Counted from the first letter of the stretch, positions 8,763 to 18,308 are shown. The stretch is DNA of 59,594 nucleotides from Paraburkholderia humisilvae (GCF_902859855.1 NZ_CADIKH010000044.1:1-59594); one strand, 5' to 3'. Notes: generated from the letters alone by a model not told the origin. Numbers and translations are program-made.

Positions 8763-8807
8763 GTCTTGCGCGATCAGATGAATGCCGGCCTTTGCGCGGA
8801 CCGTTGC

Positions 8808-9008
8808 TCAACGCCGCAATATCCATAGCAGCGCGGATACCACGATCGAAATCACGATGCACGTGACGATCGGGAAATGGAAGCTGAATCCTTCACGGAC
8901 AATATGAATATCGCCCGGCAGCCGGCCGAATGGGATGCGCGCAAACCAGCGCCATCCCAGGCCAACGAGCACGCAAAGAATGCCAACCACAACCAGGAAA
9001 CGGTTCAT
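8808..9008 (-). CDS. DUF2905 small inner-membrane protein
   Basis: 66 residues, two hydrophobic segments (about 3-20 and 43-62) separated by the family hallmark FGRLPGDIHIVREGFSFHFP. It starts at the ATG at 9008 (MNRFLVVVGI), the form usual for the family, with GGATGAG upstream; a GTG 18 bases earlier is less likely. It follows the CHAT cassette on the same strand at 130 bases and is probably an unrelated housekeeping membrane protein of unknown role. Confidence 0.85.
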   Translation of the reverse strand: MNRFLVVVGILCVLVGLGWRWFARIPFGRLPGDIHIVREGFSFHFPIVTCIVISIVVSALLWILRR

Positions 9009-9137
9009 CAACGAAAACTCATCCACGAGAATGACGCCGGTGGATCACACGCAACAGGGGCTTTTATCGACTGCATCGATCTGCCGTTGAACGCGTGACA
9101 CGTGTGTCATTCTAGCCCGTGTCCCATGGTCTCATCG

Positions 9138-10775
9138 TCAGTCCTTCAGCACCGCCACCGCGGAGGCCCAGGTCGGCATCAGATCGACCGTGGAGACTGC
9201 CTCGTCGCATGCATCGCGAAACGATTCGGAAATCGTGCACCCGTGCCAGAAGTACGATCGATAAAAGCGTGCGAAATATTCCGCGCACAGATCGTCGTCC
9301 ACATTCCAGCGAAAGCCGACCACCGCTCCTATGCCACCTTTCATCGTCTCCATCGCAGTCACCGCCGACGCGCCCTCGCAGGAGGACAGCACCATCAGAT
9401 GACAGCCGCCTTCGCTCAGCCATCGGGCAACGGAAGCCATCTTGACGGCAAGCGCTTCGCCAGGCGCCCCAGGCAGGATCAGATAGGTGCCGCCATGCGC
9501 GCCGGTGTTCATCGAGTGCCCCGCGAAATGGACGACGTCGAATTCGCCTTCGACGATCGTGTCGCGGAGCCTGTCGCGCAGCGCGAGACCGGATAGCGGT
9601 GGATTTTCGTCGCCGATCACGGTCAGCGCCTGTACGCGACGCTTGCCTTCCGGGGTCATGTAATGCGTTAGCGTGTCGAGTTCGCGGTCCACGTTCTCCA
9701 GTTTCGAAAATTCCATTCCGCGAATTCTGTTTCCGGCTTCGTCCTTGACCACGTTGGTTTTCGATACCTTGCTCTTCACGAACAGCACCTGGCAGCTGTC
9801 CGCGAGCGGCCGCACCGTTTTATCGGTCGAAAGGTCACCCGTCAGCGTGAAGCGGATGTTGCGCGCCGTCGGCACACGTGAACAGAGAAAGCTCCGGTTG
9901 TAGTTGACGAGTTCCAGAGGCAGGTTGAATAGCTTTTCGCGTTCAGGCACGCGCAGATCGATCTCAAAGCGAAGATCGACTTCGGTGCGCGGTTCCTCAG
10001 CGGCAACCGGCATCATGCGTAACCGTTCGACCAGATGCGTGCCGACCGTATCCTTGATAAGCAGGTTGAAAAGATGTTTTCCCCATGAGCGTAACAGGCT
10101 CTGGTTCGCCCTCACATCAAAAGGCGCCCGCTGCTGCTCGATTCCCTCCAGAATTTCGTCGATCGCCGAGTCGTCGTTATAAGCGATCTCACTCGACGAA
10201 ATCACCTGATACCGGTCGTTGAACACACGATAACGCGCGGAATTCAGGCCGACGTCGATCGTATAGCGCCGGCGCTTCGTGGCGCCGGACAGCGCGAGAC
10301 CGGCAAGCGCTTCGGCGAAGGCCATCACGTCGCCCTGACCTGACGCCTTGCGCTCCCCGATGCACAGAAGCGACGTGTTGCGCCGGCCGAGCACCCTGCG
10401 CTGAATAACTTCGCCGGGTTCCGGCGCGACCACGAGAACGGGTACATCGGGCAGCGTTGTGTCGAGCCACAGGAGAAAATCGATCGCCGGCTTGTCATCG
10501 AGCTGAGGGCCCTGGTCCCGGTATTCGCGCACCTGCGCATCGAGAATGATCAGCACGGGACGAATCGCCGCGGCCAGTGACGGGTTCAATGCGTCACGGG
10601 CCCTGTCCGCGTACGACTTGCGCGTGATCTTCGCCCCTGAGAACTGAAGCGCTTCCGGAAAATCATCCTTGACGGCGTCGTCGAGTAGCTCCACGTGGCC
10701 GATGAACAGTGCTTCCTTTTCATCGTCTTCGGAAACCAGGAGGATGGTCTTTCGGCCACTGTCAGTTGGAGTCAT
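9138..10775 (-). CDS. Receiver-like/CHAT caspase-type protease
   Basis: 545 residues. Residues 1-125 resemble a response-regulator receiver: KTILLVSEDDEKE (acidic cluster at 16-18), LIILDA with Asp79 where the phospho-acceptor sits, and VPVLVVAP as the fourth strand; the conserved Thr/Ser and Lys do not look intact. A middle region (about 180-390) has no family I know. The C-terminal CHAT domain carries the catalytic pair His420 (FDVVHFAGHS) and Cys466 (LMVLSSCEGA), then GGIGAVVGFRW. CHAT proteases cut partner proteins when triggered. The start (ATG, AGGAG 7 bases upstream) overlaps the upstream sensor gene by 14 bases, so the two are co-translated. No signal peptide. Confidence 0.8.
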   Translation of the reverse strand: MTPTDSGRKTILLVSEDDEKEALFIGHVELLDDAVKDDFPEALQFSGAKITRKSYADRARDALNPSLAAAIRPVLIILDAQVREYRDQGPQLDDKPAIDFLLWLDTTLPDVPVLVVAPEPGEVIQRRVLGRRNTSLLCIGERKASGQGDVMAFAEALAGLALSGATKRRRYTIDVGLNSARYRVFNDRYQVISSSEIAYNDDSAIDEILEGIEQQRAPFDVRANQSLLRSWGKHLFNLLIKDTVGTHLVERLRMMPVAAEEPRTEVDLRFEIDLRVPEREKLFNLPLELVNYNRSFLCSRVPTARNIRFTLTGDLSTDKTVRPLADSCQVLFVKSKVSKTNVVKDEAGNRIRGMEFSKLENVDRELDTLTHYMTPEGKRRVQALTVIGDENPPLSGLALRDRLRDTIVEGEFDVVHFAGHSMNTGAHGGTYLILPGAPGEALAVKMASVARWLSEGGCHLMVLSSCEGASAVTAMETMKGGIGAVVGFRWNVDDDLCAEYFARFYRSYFWHGCTISESFRDACDEAVSTVDLMPTWASAVAVLKD

Positions 10776-13560
10776 CGCCGGCTCCTGTCAACGGCTCGGG
10801 AAACCACATCTTGAACGCCGTCACATTGCCCGATGGATCGCGGTGTGGCGAAGCGGTTTCAAGCCGGCCCGCATGGGCCTGGATCACCCGCCGGATGGCC
10901 GCAAGACTGAGGCTGGCATCCTTGCGTGCTTCATCATAGGCGGCCTGCAGCGGGTCCGGCCGACCCGGTTGCGTCGACTCAATGGAGGCATGCGGCTCCG
11001 TATGCGCAAACATCAAGTCGAGCCGCACCCGCGGTCCGGTGTACCTGCCCGCGGCGACCGCGCTCAAAGCAATGCGAACCCTGGCGTCTTCGTCCGGCCG
11101 CGTCCGGATCAGATAGCCGACGATGGACCGGACGACAAAAGCAAGGCGTCCGTCGTCTCCCATTACGATCGCCGGCCGTTCTCCCAGATCCTTTTCGACG
11201 TGGCCGCGATCGCGCTCGGGCAGCGAGTCGATCACGTGTTCGACACACGCGCGTAGATCGACGGGGACCCGCTTACGCATCGGCGCCTGGCGGATCGACA
11301 GCGCATCGGCAAGGCGCTCGAACGTGATGTCGGCCTTGCCTATCTCGAGCGCGATACGCTGGAACGCTTCCACAGCGCGATTGGACGAGACCTCGTCTAC
11401 GCTCCCTACCTCTGCGCTCAAGCGCTTCTGCAACTGATAGGCGATCGACGACGCAAGAGAGAGCGGTGTGCGGGTCTGCCGGGCGACCTCCGACACCGTT
11501 TCCCGCAGAAAGCGCAAGTCCCGGACCCATGCTATCGAGCGCACATCCGTAAAGAACCAGAGCACCGCATCGAAGCTCTCGTCGAGTTCCTGACACGTCG
11601 CCAGTACGATGCAGCGTTCGTCATGGTCGCCCTTCAGTTCGATACGCCGGTTCGACGTCTTGACCTCGCGATCGAGCACCGACCGTGCGTGCTCGTTGAA
11701 CGCGTAACGGCTCAGCCTGAAGGGCTCGTCGATCTGCTCGTTCTCGCGCCCCAACATCCGCGCAGCGACCTTGTTCATTTCGAGTACGTCGCCATCCATG
11801 CCCGCCAGCAGCACGCCGCGTTCGCTCTCGACCATCAGGCACTCCTTGATCTCGACCAGCATGCGCTGCTCGAGGCCCTCTTCGATCAGCCGGATCAGAT
11901 CAGTGAGCGTGTCCTTGTCGGGTCCGCGAAATCCGTTCGCATCCCTGGACTCCACGTGAAAAATCCACCGCACACGATTATTCAGCCGGACCGGAATGGT
12001 CATGACCGACTTGGTGCCTCGGTTCGGCCGCAAATAACCATAGTGCTCGGTGTTCTTCGCATCCACGTTGTCGATAACGCGCACGACCCCGTGACGCAAC
12101 GTGTCACCGAGCATCCCTATGTCGATGTTCTGTACGAAATGGGTATCCGCGTCTTCCCGGAACCTCGGGTCCGACACCGACTGGTGGACGAGCTGGAACT
12201 GATTCAGGTGACGATCCACGCGAAACAGTGCCGCGAAGTCCCATTTAAGCTTCTCCCGGATCTTGTCGACGATCTGCAAGGCCGCTTCGGTCAGACATTC
12301 GGTGGTGGCGACCTGTTGCTTGACTTCTTCGGCGAACGCCCGCTGCTCCTGCTTCATCTGCTCCTCGCAGCGAAGCAGCACGGCTTCGACGCCGAGATCG
12401 CGCAACGTCTCGTGGTCTGCGTCGTGGAACTTACGAGGCGCTTTGGAGCATAGCGTAAAGGCGGACGTAGGCCCTTCCGGTCCTCTCACGATCAGCGTGA
12501 CGGATGATTTGATTTCCGCCGCGAGATAGGCCGCGACAACTTCGCTTTCACGCAACGCTTTGTGTTTCTCTACGTACTCTTCCAGATTGTCGATGCAAAA
12601 ATTGCCGCTATCGATAAAGGCTTGCACGAGGCCATCAGGTAGCTTCATCCAGCGTTCCGGCCATTTGATGCTGTCTTCCTCGTAGATGGCGGCCGCACGG
12701 AACAACGTCATGTCCTCCGCGTAAATGCCGAATATCGCGTGATCGAATTCGATAATCTGCCGGATCTTCGCCACCACCAATCTAAGCCGTTCGCGCCAGT
12801 TGCTGTTTTCCGGATTCAATGCGATCTTCGCGATCTCATCCCTGACGCGCTCGTTCGCGGTCGATTCGATCACGACCAGCACGCCGTACGGTCTTCCCTG
12901 TGGCGCCATATCCGGCGTGAAGATCAGCTTCGACGGTTCATCAGGGCACCCACCCAGCTTCGGAATGGTCACAAACAGGCTCTTCGATTCCAGCGTGTCC
13001 ATGCATTGCTCAAGGCATTCCGTGATATTTAAGGCATCGGAACTACTAAACAGCGATGTCAATGGACGGCCGAGCAACGCCTCCTGCGTCACGGCCAGTA
13101 CCTTCATCGTTTCCGCATTGGCAAAACGGACCGCACCGTCCTCGCTCACGCGCATCACGGTGTAGGGCGTCGATTCGAAGCGCCGGGATTCCATCAGACG
13201 GAATCGCGCGCAGTCCGTGACGACCAGAAGCATGCCGGGTGCGGGATAGCCCGCGGCGAGCGACTGTACGATCGCCGGCATTAGCTCGCCGGCAAGCGTC
13301 CGATAGCTGCTGTCGACCGGTCCACACGAAGTGCGCAGGGTGACGAGCATCGATGCATCGAGCTCCAGCACCTCCGGCAAAGCACGTCCGACGACATCCG
13401 GCAAAAGGGTCTTTAGCGACGCGCTCGCGTCAGTCACGATGTCGTGTGCGTCGACGAGCGCGCAAGGAAGGGGCGAGTTGATCAGTTCGTGCTCGGGATT
13501 CGCGTCGTAGCGCTTCGCGTCATCCGCGATGGCTAGTGTTTCGTGCTGCGTGATCGACAT
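10762..13560 (-). CDS. PAS/GAF sensor, degenerate histidine-kinase-like protein
   Basis: 932 residues from the ATG at 13560 (GGGAGG upstream). Order: a PAS-like N-terminus, a PAS domain (about 140-260, with VSEDGAVRFANAETM), two GAF-like domains (about 260-430 and 430-600), another PAS-like segment (about 610-690), then a DHp/HATPase-shaped C-terminus. In the DHp, VSEVARQTRTPLS replaces the usual VSHELRTPL, so the phospho-acceptor His is Arg near 694. The N box lacks its Asn (VVRSIVGYL) and the second Gly box reads DASLSLAAIRRVIQAHAG, with glycines replaced. It therefore looks unable to autophosphorylate by the normal route. No membrane segments. It lies between two CHAT genes and overlaps the downstream one, and probably senses a cytoplasmic signal for them. 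Confidence 0.8.
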   Translation of the reverse strand: MSITQHETLAIADDAKRYDANPEHELINSPLPCALVDAHDIVTDASASLKTLLPDVVGRALPEVLELDASMLVTLRTSCGPVDSSYRTLAGELMPAIVQSLAAGYPAPGMLLVVTDCARFRLMESRRFESTPYTVMRVSEDGAVRFANAETMKVLAVTQEALLGRPLTSLFSSSDALNITECLEQCMDTLESKSLFVTIPKLGGCPDEPSKLIFTPDMAPQGRPYGVLVVIESTANERVRDEIAKIALNPENSNWRERLRLVVAKIRQIIEFDHAIFGIYAEDMTLFRAAAIYEEDSIKWPERWMKLPDGLVQAFIDSGNFCIDNLEEYVEKHKALRESEVVAAYLAAEIKSSVTLIVRGPEGPTSAFTLCSKAPRKFHDADHETLRDLGVEAVLLRCEEQMKQEQRAFAEEVKQQVATTECLTEAALQIVDKIREKLKWDFAALFRVDRHLNQFQLVHQSVSDPRFREDADTHFVQNIDIGMLGDTLRHGVVRVIDNVDAKNTEHYGYLRPNRGTKSVMTIPVRLNNRVRWIFHVESRDANGFRGPDKDTLTDLIRLIEEGLEQRMLVEIKECLMVESERGVLLAGMDGDVLEMNKVAARMLGRENEQIDEPFRLSRYAFNEHARSVLDREVKTSNRRIELKGDHDERCIVLATCQELDESFDAVLWFFTDVRSIAWVRDLRFLRETVSEVARQTRTPLSLASSIAYQLQKRLSAEVGSVDEVSSNRAVEAFQRIALEIGKADITFERLADALSIRQAPMRKRVPVDLRACVEHVIDSLPERDRGHVEKDLGERPAIVMGDDGRLAFVVRSIVGYLIRTRPDEDARVRIALSAVAAGRYTGPRVRLDLMFAHTEPHASIESTQPGRPDPLQAAYDEARKDASLSLAAIRRVIQAHAGRLETASPHRDPSGNVTAFKMWFPEPLTGAGDDSN

Positions 13561-13647
13561 GACTGGCCTCCCGACTTCACCCAACCGCCTGTCACCATTC
13601 AGGACATTTGCGCCATCGCGGGACAGGCCCTGTGTACGCGCATCACG

Positions 13648-16600
13648 TCAGATCGCGGCCTGGATCGCGCGCTTCACTTCGATACGCGCGAACGGATGAC
13701 CCCAGACCGAATAGGCGAGCCAGCTCGGATCGCCTGCGGCTTTGGCGGTCCGCCTTGCGTGCCGCACAGCGCAGACGAGTGTCGCGCCGCCCGCCAGTTT
13801 TTCGTAGAAATTCCGTGCAAATAGCGAAGCGGTCTGGTCGCGTACGGACCACATCGGCGCCACCAGAATGCTCGCCTTGCAGGTTTCCAGAAACGCCTGC
13901 CCGAGGCCGGCCGCCCCCGTCATACCGTCGTCCTGCATTCCGACCTGGCATGCATTCAGGAAAACGAACGGACGGCTGCCATTTGCAACGCCCTGCAGAT
14001 AATGCGGACGAAGATAGTCAGGACCACCGGTCGGACCTTGCACCTCGAGCAGCAGCCCGGATTCCCACGGGCGGCCACGCCGGGCCTCGCCATGGCATCC
14101 GGCATGAAACAGATCGAATCGCTCGGAGTCGAAAAGCTTCGACATGCGCCGCTTGGTCGCTTGCAGTTCCGTTGCCTGAAAGAGCTGCTTGAGCAGCGCG
14201 CGGTCTTGAGTCGTGCTCGGCAACGTGTACGGCGCCGGGTAGTCCGGGATCAGATAAAACGCGCGCGCCGGGTCGATGCTGATACGCGGCGGCGGATAAC
14301 CCAATGCCGCATTCCAGCGCAGCAGCCCGAGATCCGCCAGAAAACAGCCTTGAGACGGGGGCAAAATTTTGTCCGGATCGCGCAAATAGAGCATCTCCCA
14401 CGGAATGGAAGGCTCTTTGGTCAATACGCGGACGGCCCCGACACGGTTCTGGATATAGGCGTCCCACAGTGCCTTGCGCACCTTGACGGGGATCAACTGC
14501 TCGCACAGCGCCATCCCCTTTAGTCGTAACTCCTCCTGGAAATCCTCCATGATCGCGACGACTCTTTCGGGATTGCTCCTGCTCGCGCGCGCCGCGGTCA
14601 ACCAATACCGCTCGATGTCGGCATAAATGCCCGCGATATAGTCGAGACGCCGCTGACCATCCAGTTTGACCGACTCCTCTTCGACCATCACGGTCAGTTC
14701 GTCCGAACTCAAATCGTACTGGAGCTGCACGTCGCTCTCGTTGCCGGCGGACGTATCGCGAATGCGCAAGTCGATAAGCGCACCTTCGTCCCCATCGAGC
14801 GACGCGGTCGCCTGCACCACAAGCTGCTCGGTCTCCGCGATAAAGCTCGGGCACAGAGGAATCGTCACGAGTCTGCGCCCTGCCTGCGTGGCGCTGACCC
14901 AGAGTTCCGCTTCGCCCTCGGCGATGCCGCGCACGACGAAGGTCAACGTGCGCGGCACGCCGGCCTCGGGCGGCGCCACAGTCGCTTGCGCCTCGCCGGC
15001 GATCGCACAGTTGTGGATCGCCCTTACCGTGACGACAATCGGGTCCACCTCGGCGACGGGTGCAACCGCACTGCCATGCGTCGCCCCCGTCTCGATCGTG
15101 CGTATCTCGCGCGAAATATGCACGAGGACGCTTGCCGGTGTCACAAGCCGCGGCCGTGAGCGCATCTCCGCTTCAAACTGGCAGTCGAAGGTCGCAGGTG
15201 GCGGCACGATGGGGACGGACGCAACCGACTCCTGCCGAGGCAACGCGGGCACGGGTGCGCCCGCTCGCGGGTCGACCCCCTCGAAAACGACGCCGTGTAG
15301 CGAGCCGGTGTCAGACCAGGCGAAGTCAGGCATCGGTATCGCGTTGAAATCATCCGGAGAACCCGCAGCACCCGCGGCGCCCGCCACCGCGCCCCTCACG
15401 CCACCGAACGTATCAGTCCGCTTCTTGAGTTCAAGCGCCCACACGGCATCGGGCACCACACCGACGACCGTCCCATTCACGAGAACGACTCTGCGCGAGT
15501 CGTCATGCGCGCCACGTTGCGGGCGCGACTCCGCCGGGTTGCCGAGCGTCCAGACGTCGTCGAGCTGCTTCAATTCCCGTTCGTCGCTCTCGACGAACGT
15601 CTCGAAGACATCGTGCTTGCGTATCGCCTCGGTCACGCTCATGTCCACTGCCTGCGGCGTGTCGAGTAGGGTCGCGAGCTCCTCCACACGCGTCAGGTGG
15701 TAGAAGACTTCGCTCTGTCGCCGCTCCAGCACGACCACCGGCGCCAGCAGATCGGGACTGAGGCTTCGCGCCGCCTCTGGCGCGCTCGTATCACCATCGA
15801 TCACCTGCACGCCGGTGTGCACCCGCGAATACAGCGCTGGCGTGTCCAGCAGCCATTCGCCGAGCAGATCGCATAGCTCGGCGGATGTGAAGTAAATCGT
15901 GTGGTAGATACGCTCTTCCGAGGACAGCGGGTGCGACGCCTGCTGGACCAACGACGCATGACAGCCGAACTCGCTCATCATCGCGCAGTCCACGACGAGA
16001 TCGTTGGCGTCGTTGAACAGCCGGTTGGCGACGTGATACATCAAGTAGTCGCGCACGCCGTCAGCGAAACCGGGCGCGGGACCTTGATCGATCTGAAACG
16101 CTGCGCCTGTCCGGTAGTAGCGCGTCGTCGCCAGCGTGCCGGGGTGAATCGGCGATTCATTGAGATCGCGCACATATTCGCTGTCCGGCTGCATCGCCGC
16201 TATGCCGGGTACGCGCACTTCGTCGGCCGCGGCGGCCGCGATGTCCTGAACGAACTCGCTGATGCTTTTCACCGTTTCGCTTGCAATGGCCGCGCCAGTG
16301 CCGAAGCCAGGAATCCAGCCCGCCGCGTGGGTGCCAGCGAGGACCAGATTCGTGTAGATGTCGAGCATGCGCTTCCAGTTCTCCGGCCGCGCAAGGTTCG
16401 TTCCGCCATTCGTGCACCCGACGAACACGAGCCGCCGAATGATCAGCGGGAACTGCCGCTGCGGCAAAACGCGTTCCGTCAGATAACGCAGCACGAGGCC
16501 GCCGCGGCTGAACGCGATGGCATCGAGTTCGGCGTCGTCGGCGAGATTCAGCGACAGCAGCGCCTGCGCAAGTTTTTCGGCATTCTGAAGCGGGTTTTCA

Positions 16601-17367
16601 GTTAGCGTACGGTGATCGAAACCGATCACGAGATCGTACTTCGCGAGTACGGCTGCAAGAATGCCGAGGCCGGTGCCTTGTTCACCACACAGTGCGCCGA
16701 AGCTGCCCCTCGTGTTCGAAAAAGTGCCGTGCACAAGAAGCAGCACCTTGCGAGGTCGCCCGTCGATAGGCGGCGCATCGCCATGTACCCAGTGCGCGGG
16801 ATCGTAACCGGTGATGCGGACGATCCCCTCCGATACGTCGCGCTCGAGCCATGGCGTGAGGGTCTCGACCGCGCTGCGCGCGGCGAAGCGCAGCACATAC
16901 ACGCGGATCTGACTCGCCAGCCAATCGGCAATGATGTCGTGAATCCATCCGCGCGTATCGGCATCGCCGTCGTCGGGCTCAGGCGACGGATCGAGCCTGA
17001 AGCGCAGCGTGCCCGTTGTGCCGCGCACATGCACCGCGCCGGACTCGCCGGGGGTGTCGTCTTCGGGGTAACGCCACGATAGCGCACCGTCACGCTCGAC
17101 CAGCACGACCGCATGCCGGTCCGGTTCGATGGGCACATTCATCTCGACCGGCTCGACCGCAATGGCCGTGGCGCCAGGCGCGAGCGTCAACTGAATCGCG
17201 TCATCGCGCTCGAAACCGGCAACATCGAAAAGGTCCGACAGATCATCCGAATGAAGCGGCCCACGAACTCCGATGCCACCTGCCAACGAAGCGTCCGGGA
17301 GTTCTTCCAGGTCGATGCCGTCGGGGAAGGTCACTTCGATTCCGGATGCGGTACGGTGACTCGCCAT
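13648..17367 (-). CDS. Alpha/beta-hydrolase (lipase-like) fused to CHAT protease
   Basis: 1239 residues from the ATG at 17367 (GGGGAG just upstream; the GTG at 17379 is less likely). An N-terminal region (1-205) without known family is followed by an alpha/beta-hydrolase with LLLVHGTF (about 209-216) and the nucleophile elbow AFSRGG (Ser near 287), then TNGGTN and a His-containing segment. A linker of about 450 residues includes beta-rich stretches. The C-terminal CHAT domain has FDLFHAGCHGEA (His near 1092) and VFLNACQVG (Cys near 1140), then ILVAPMWSV. No signal peptide. First gene of the three-gene operon, 87 bases before the sensor gene. A lipase-like effector unlocked by its own or the partner CHAT protease is plausible but not shown. 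Confidence 0.8.
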   Translation of the reverse strand: MASHRTASGIEVTFPDGIDLEELPDASLAGGIGVRGPLHSDDLSDLFDVAGFERDDAIQLTLAPGATAIAVEPVEMNVPIEPDRHAVVLVERDGALSWRYPEDDTPGESGAVHVRGTTGTLRFRLDPSPEPDDGDADTRGWIHDIIADWLASQIRVYVLRFAARSAVETLTPWLERDVSEGIVRITGYDPAHWVHGDAPPIDGRPRKVLLLVHGTFSNTRGSFGALCGEQGTGLGILAAVLAKYDLVIGFDHRTLTENPLQNAEKLAQALLSLNLADDAELDAIAFSRGGLVLRYLTERVLPQRQFPLIIRRLVFVGCTNGGTNLARPENWKRMLDIYTNLVLAGTHAAGWIPGFGTGAAIASETVKSISEFVQDIAAAAADEVRVPGIAAMQPDSEYVRDLNESPIHPGTLATTRYYRTGAAFQIDQGPAPGFADGVRDYLMYHVANRLFNDANDLVVDCAMMSEFGCHASLVQQASHPLSSEERIYHTIYFTSAELCDLLGEWLLDTPALYSRVHTGVQVIDGDTSAPEAARSLSPDLLAPVVVLERRQSEVFYHLTRVEELATLLDTPQAVDMSVTEAIRKHDVFETFVESDERELKQLDDVWTLGNPAESRPQRGAHDDSRRVVLVNGTVVGVVPDAVWALELKKRTDTFGGVRGAVAGAAGAAGSPDDFNAIPMPDFAWSDTGSLHGVVFEGVDPRAGAPVPALPRQESVASVPIVPPPATFDCQFEAEMRSRPRLVTPASVLVHISREIRTIETGATHGSAVAPVAEVDPIVVTVRAIHNCAIAGEAQATVAPPEAGVPRTLTFVVRGIAEGEAELWVSATQAGRRLVTIPLCPSFIAETEQLVVQATASLDGDEGALIDLRIRDTSAGNESDVQLQYDLSSDELTVMVEEESVKLDGQRRLDYIAGIYADIERYWLTAARASRSNPERVVAIMEDFQEELRLKGMALCEQLIPVKVRKALWDAYIQNRVGAVRVLTKEPSIPWEMLYLRDPDKILPPSQGCFLADLGLLRWNAALGYPPPRISIDPARAFYLIPDYPAPYTLPSTTQDRALLKQLFQATELQATKRRMSKLFDSERFDLFHAGCHGEARRGRPWESGLLLEVQGPTGGPDYLRPHYLQGVANGSRPFVFLNACQVGMQDDGMTGAAGLGQAFLETCKASILVAPMWSVRDQTASLFARNFYEKLAGGATLVCAVRHARRTAKAAGDPSWLAYSVWGHPFARIEVKRAIQAAI

Positions 17368-17519
17368 GGCTCCCCCCACGCGGATTGGCCGTGCGAGTCA
17401 GGCACTCCCAGGCAATCCGAATTGACTCAGGTCGAAATTGAACTCTAGTCAATGCAGGGGAGGCCGAGAAGGCGAATGTCGCCGTTATGAGCGAAAACAG
17501 ACACATGCTTTTCGCGTGA

Positions 17520-17555
17520 CCGTGCAAGCGCATCGTTTAACGAGCGTTGCACGAG
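17520..17555. terminator. Weak inverted repeat after the yecD-like gene
   Basis: Arms CGTGCAA (17521-17527) and TTGCACG (17547-17553) with a 19-base loop that contains further partial pairing (AAGCG against CGTT). It lies about 70 bases downstream of the yecD-like stop on the minus strand and upstream of the CHAT operon. It may terminate yecD transcription. Confidence 0.3.
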
Positions 17556-17623
17556 TCGTTGTGTCGTTCGACCTGAAACGTTAGCGATCCTCTATGTATG
17601 CGCGATGGATCGACGGTCCGCCA

Positions 17624-18199
17624 TCAGCCCGCAAGTGCGGCGAGCACATCGCCGGATTGACGCACGAGGCCAAGCCTCGGGAAGATGAAATTCAACGACG
17701 CGTGATGATGCTCCGGTGCGGAACAGCTCATCGCGTCCTCGACCAGCACCAGCGAGTAACCGTGCTCGTACGCGGCGCGGGCCGTCGACTCGACGCCGAT
17801 GTTCGTCGAAATGCCGCCGAGCACGATGGTCTTAACGCCGCGACGCCGCAACTGCAAGTCGAGCTCGGTGCCATGAAAAGCGCCCCATTGGCGCTTCGTG
17901 ATCTGGATGTCGCGTTCGCTCACCGCCAGCTCGGCGGGGAAGTCCCACCAGTTCGACGGCAAGCCGCCATGCGCCGCGGGCTGATCGACCGGCTGTTTCA
18001 GTGCATCGGCAAAGTCGGCGCCCCAGCCCACCCGCACCAGCACGACCGGCGCATTCACTTCCCGAAAGCGCTTTGCAAGCGTAGCCGAAGTGGTCACCAC
18101 GGATTCGCCCGGGCGCGGTGCTTGCCCGTACGGAAGGATGCCCTGCTGGAGATCGATTAGAACGAGCGCGGTAGTGTTGGGGTCGAGTTTCTGCAACAT
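17624..18199 (-). CDS. yecD: YecD-like cysteine-hydrolase superfamily protein
   Basis: 191 residues, closely parallel to E. coli YecD along its whole length: TALVLIDLQQGILPYG, RVGWGADFADALKQPVDQP, NWWDFPAELAVSERDIQITKRQWGAF, then GGISTNIGVESTARAAYE. The superfamily covers isochorismatases and nicotinamidases. Asp16 and the Lys in ITKRQWG are present, but the position of the nucleophilic Cys (usually NxCVE) is Gly, as in YecD and true isochorismatases, so amidase chemistry is unlikely. Substrate unknown. GGAAG precedes the ATG. The MFS gene to its right runs in the same direction, ending about 110 bases before it. Confidence 0.85.
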   Translation of the reverse strand: MLQKLDPNTTALVLIDLQQGILPYGQAPRPGESVVTTSATLAKRFREVNAPVVLVRVGWGADFADALKQPVDQPAAHGGLPSNWWDFPAELAVSERDIQITKRQWGAFHGTELDLQLRRRGVKTIVLGGISTNIGVESTARAAYEHGYSLVLVEDAMSCSAPEHHHASLNFIFPRLGLVRQSGDVLAALAG

Positions 18200-18308
18200 G
18201 ATGGTCTTCCGTTAAAAGTGCCAGGCCGCCTCATTAATGTGAGGCGATACTCAGAACGAGTATATGAGGACAGGCTCACAAACGTCAACGCCGGACCCGG
18301 GCTTCGAT

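Noticed and set aside
11623..12453. 276-codon plus-strand frame within the sensor gene.
   Set aside because: Antisense shadow; the minus frame has continuous PAS/GAF sequence.
17624..18199. Missing catalytic Cys in the isochorismatase-like protein as a sign of decay.
   Set aside because: E. coli YecD has Gly at the same site, so it is a subfamily trait and not damage.
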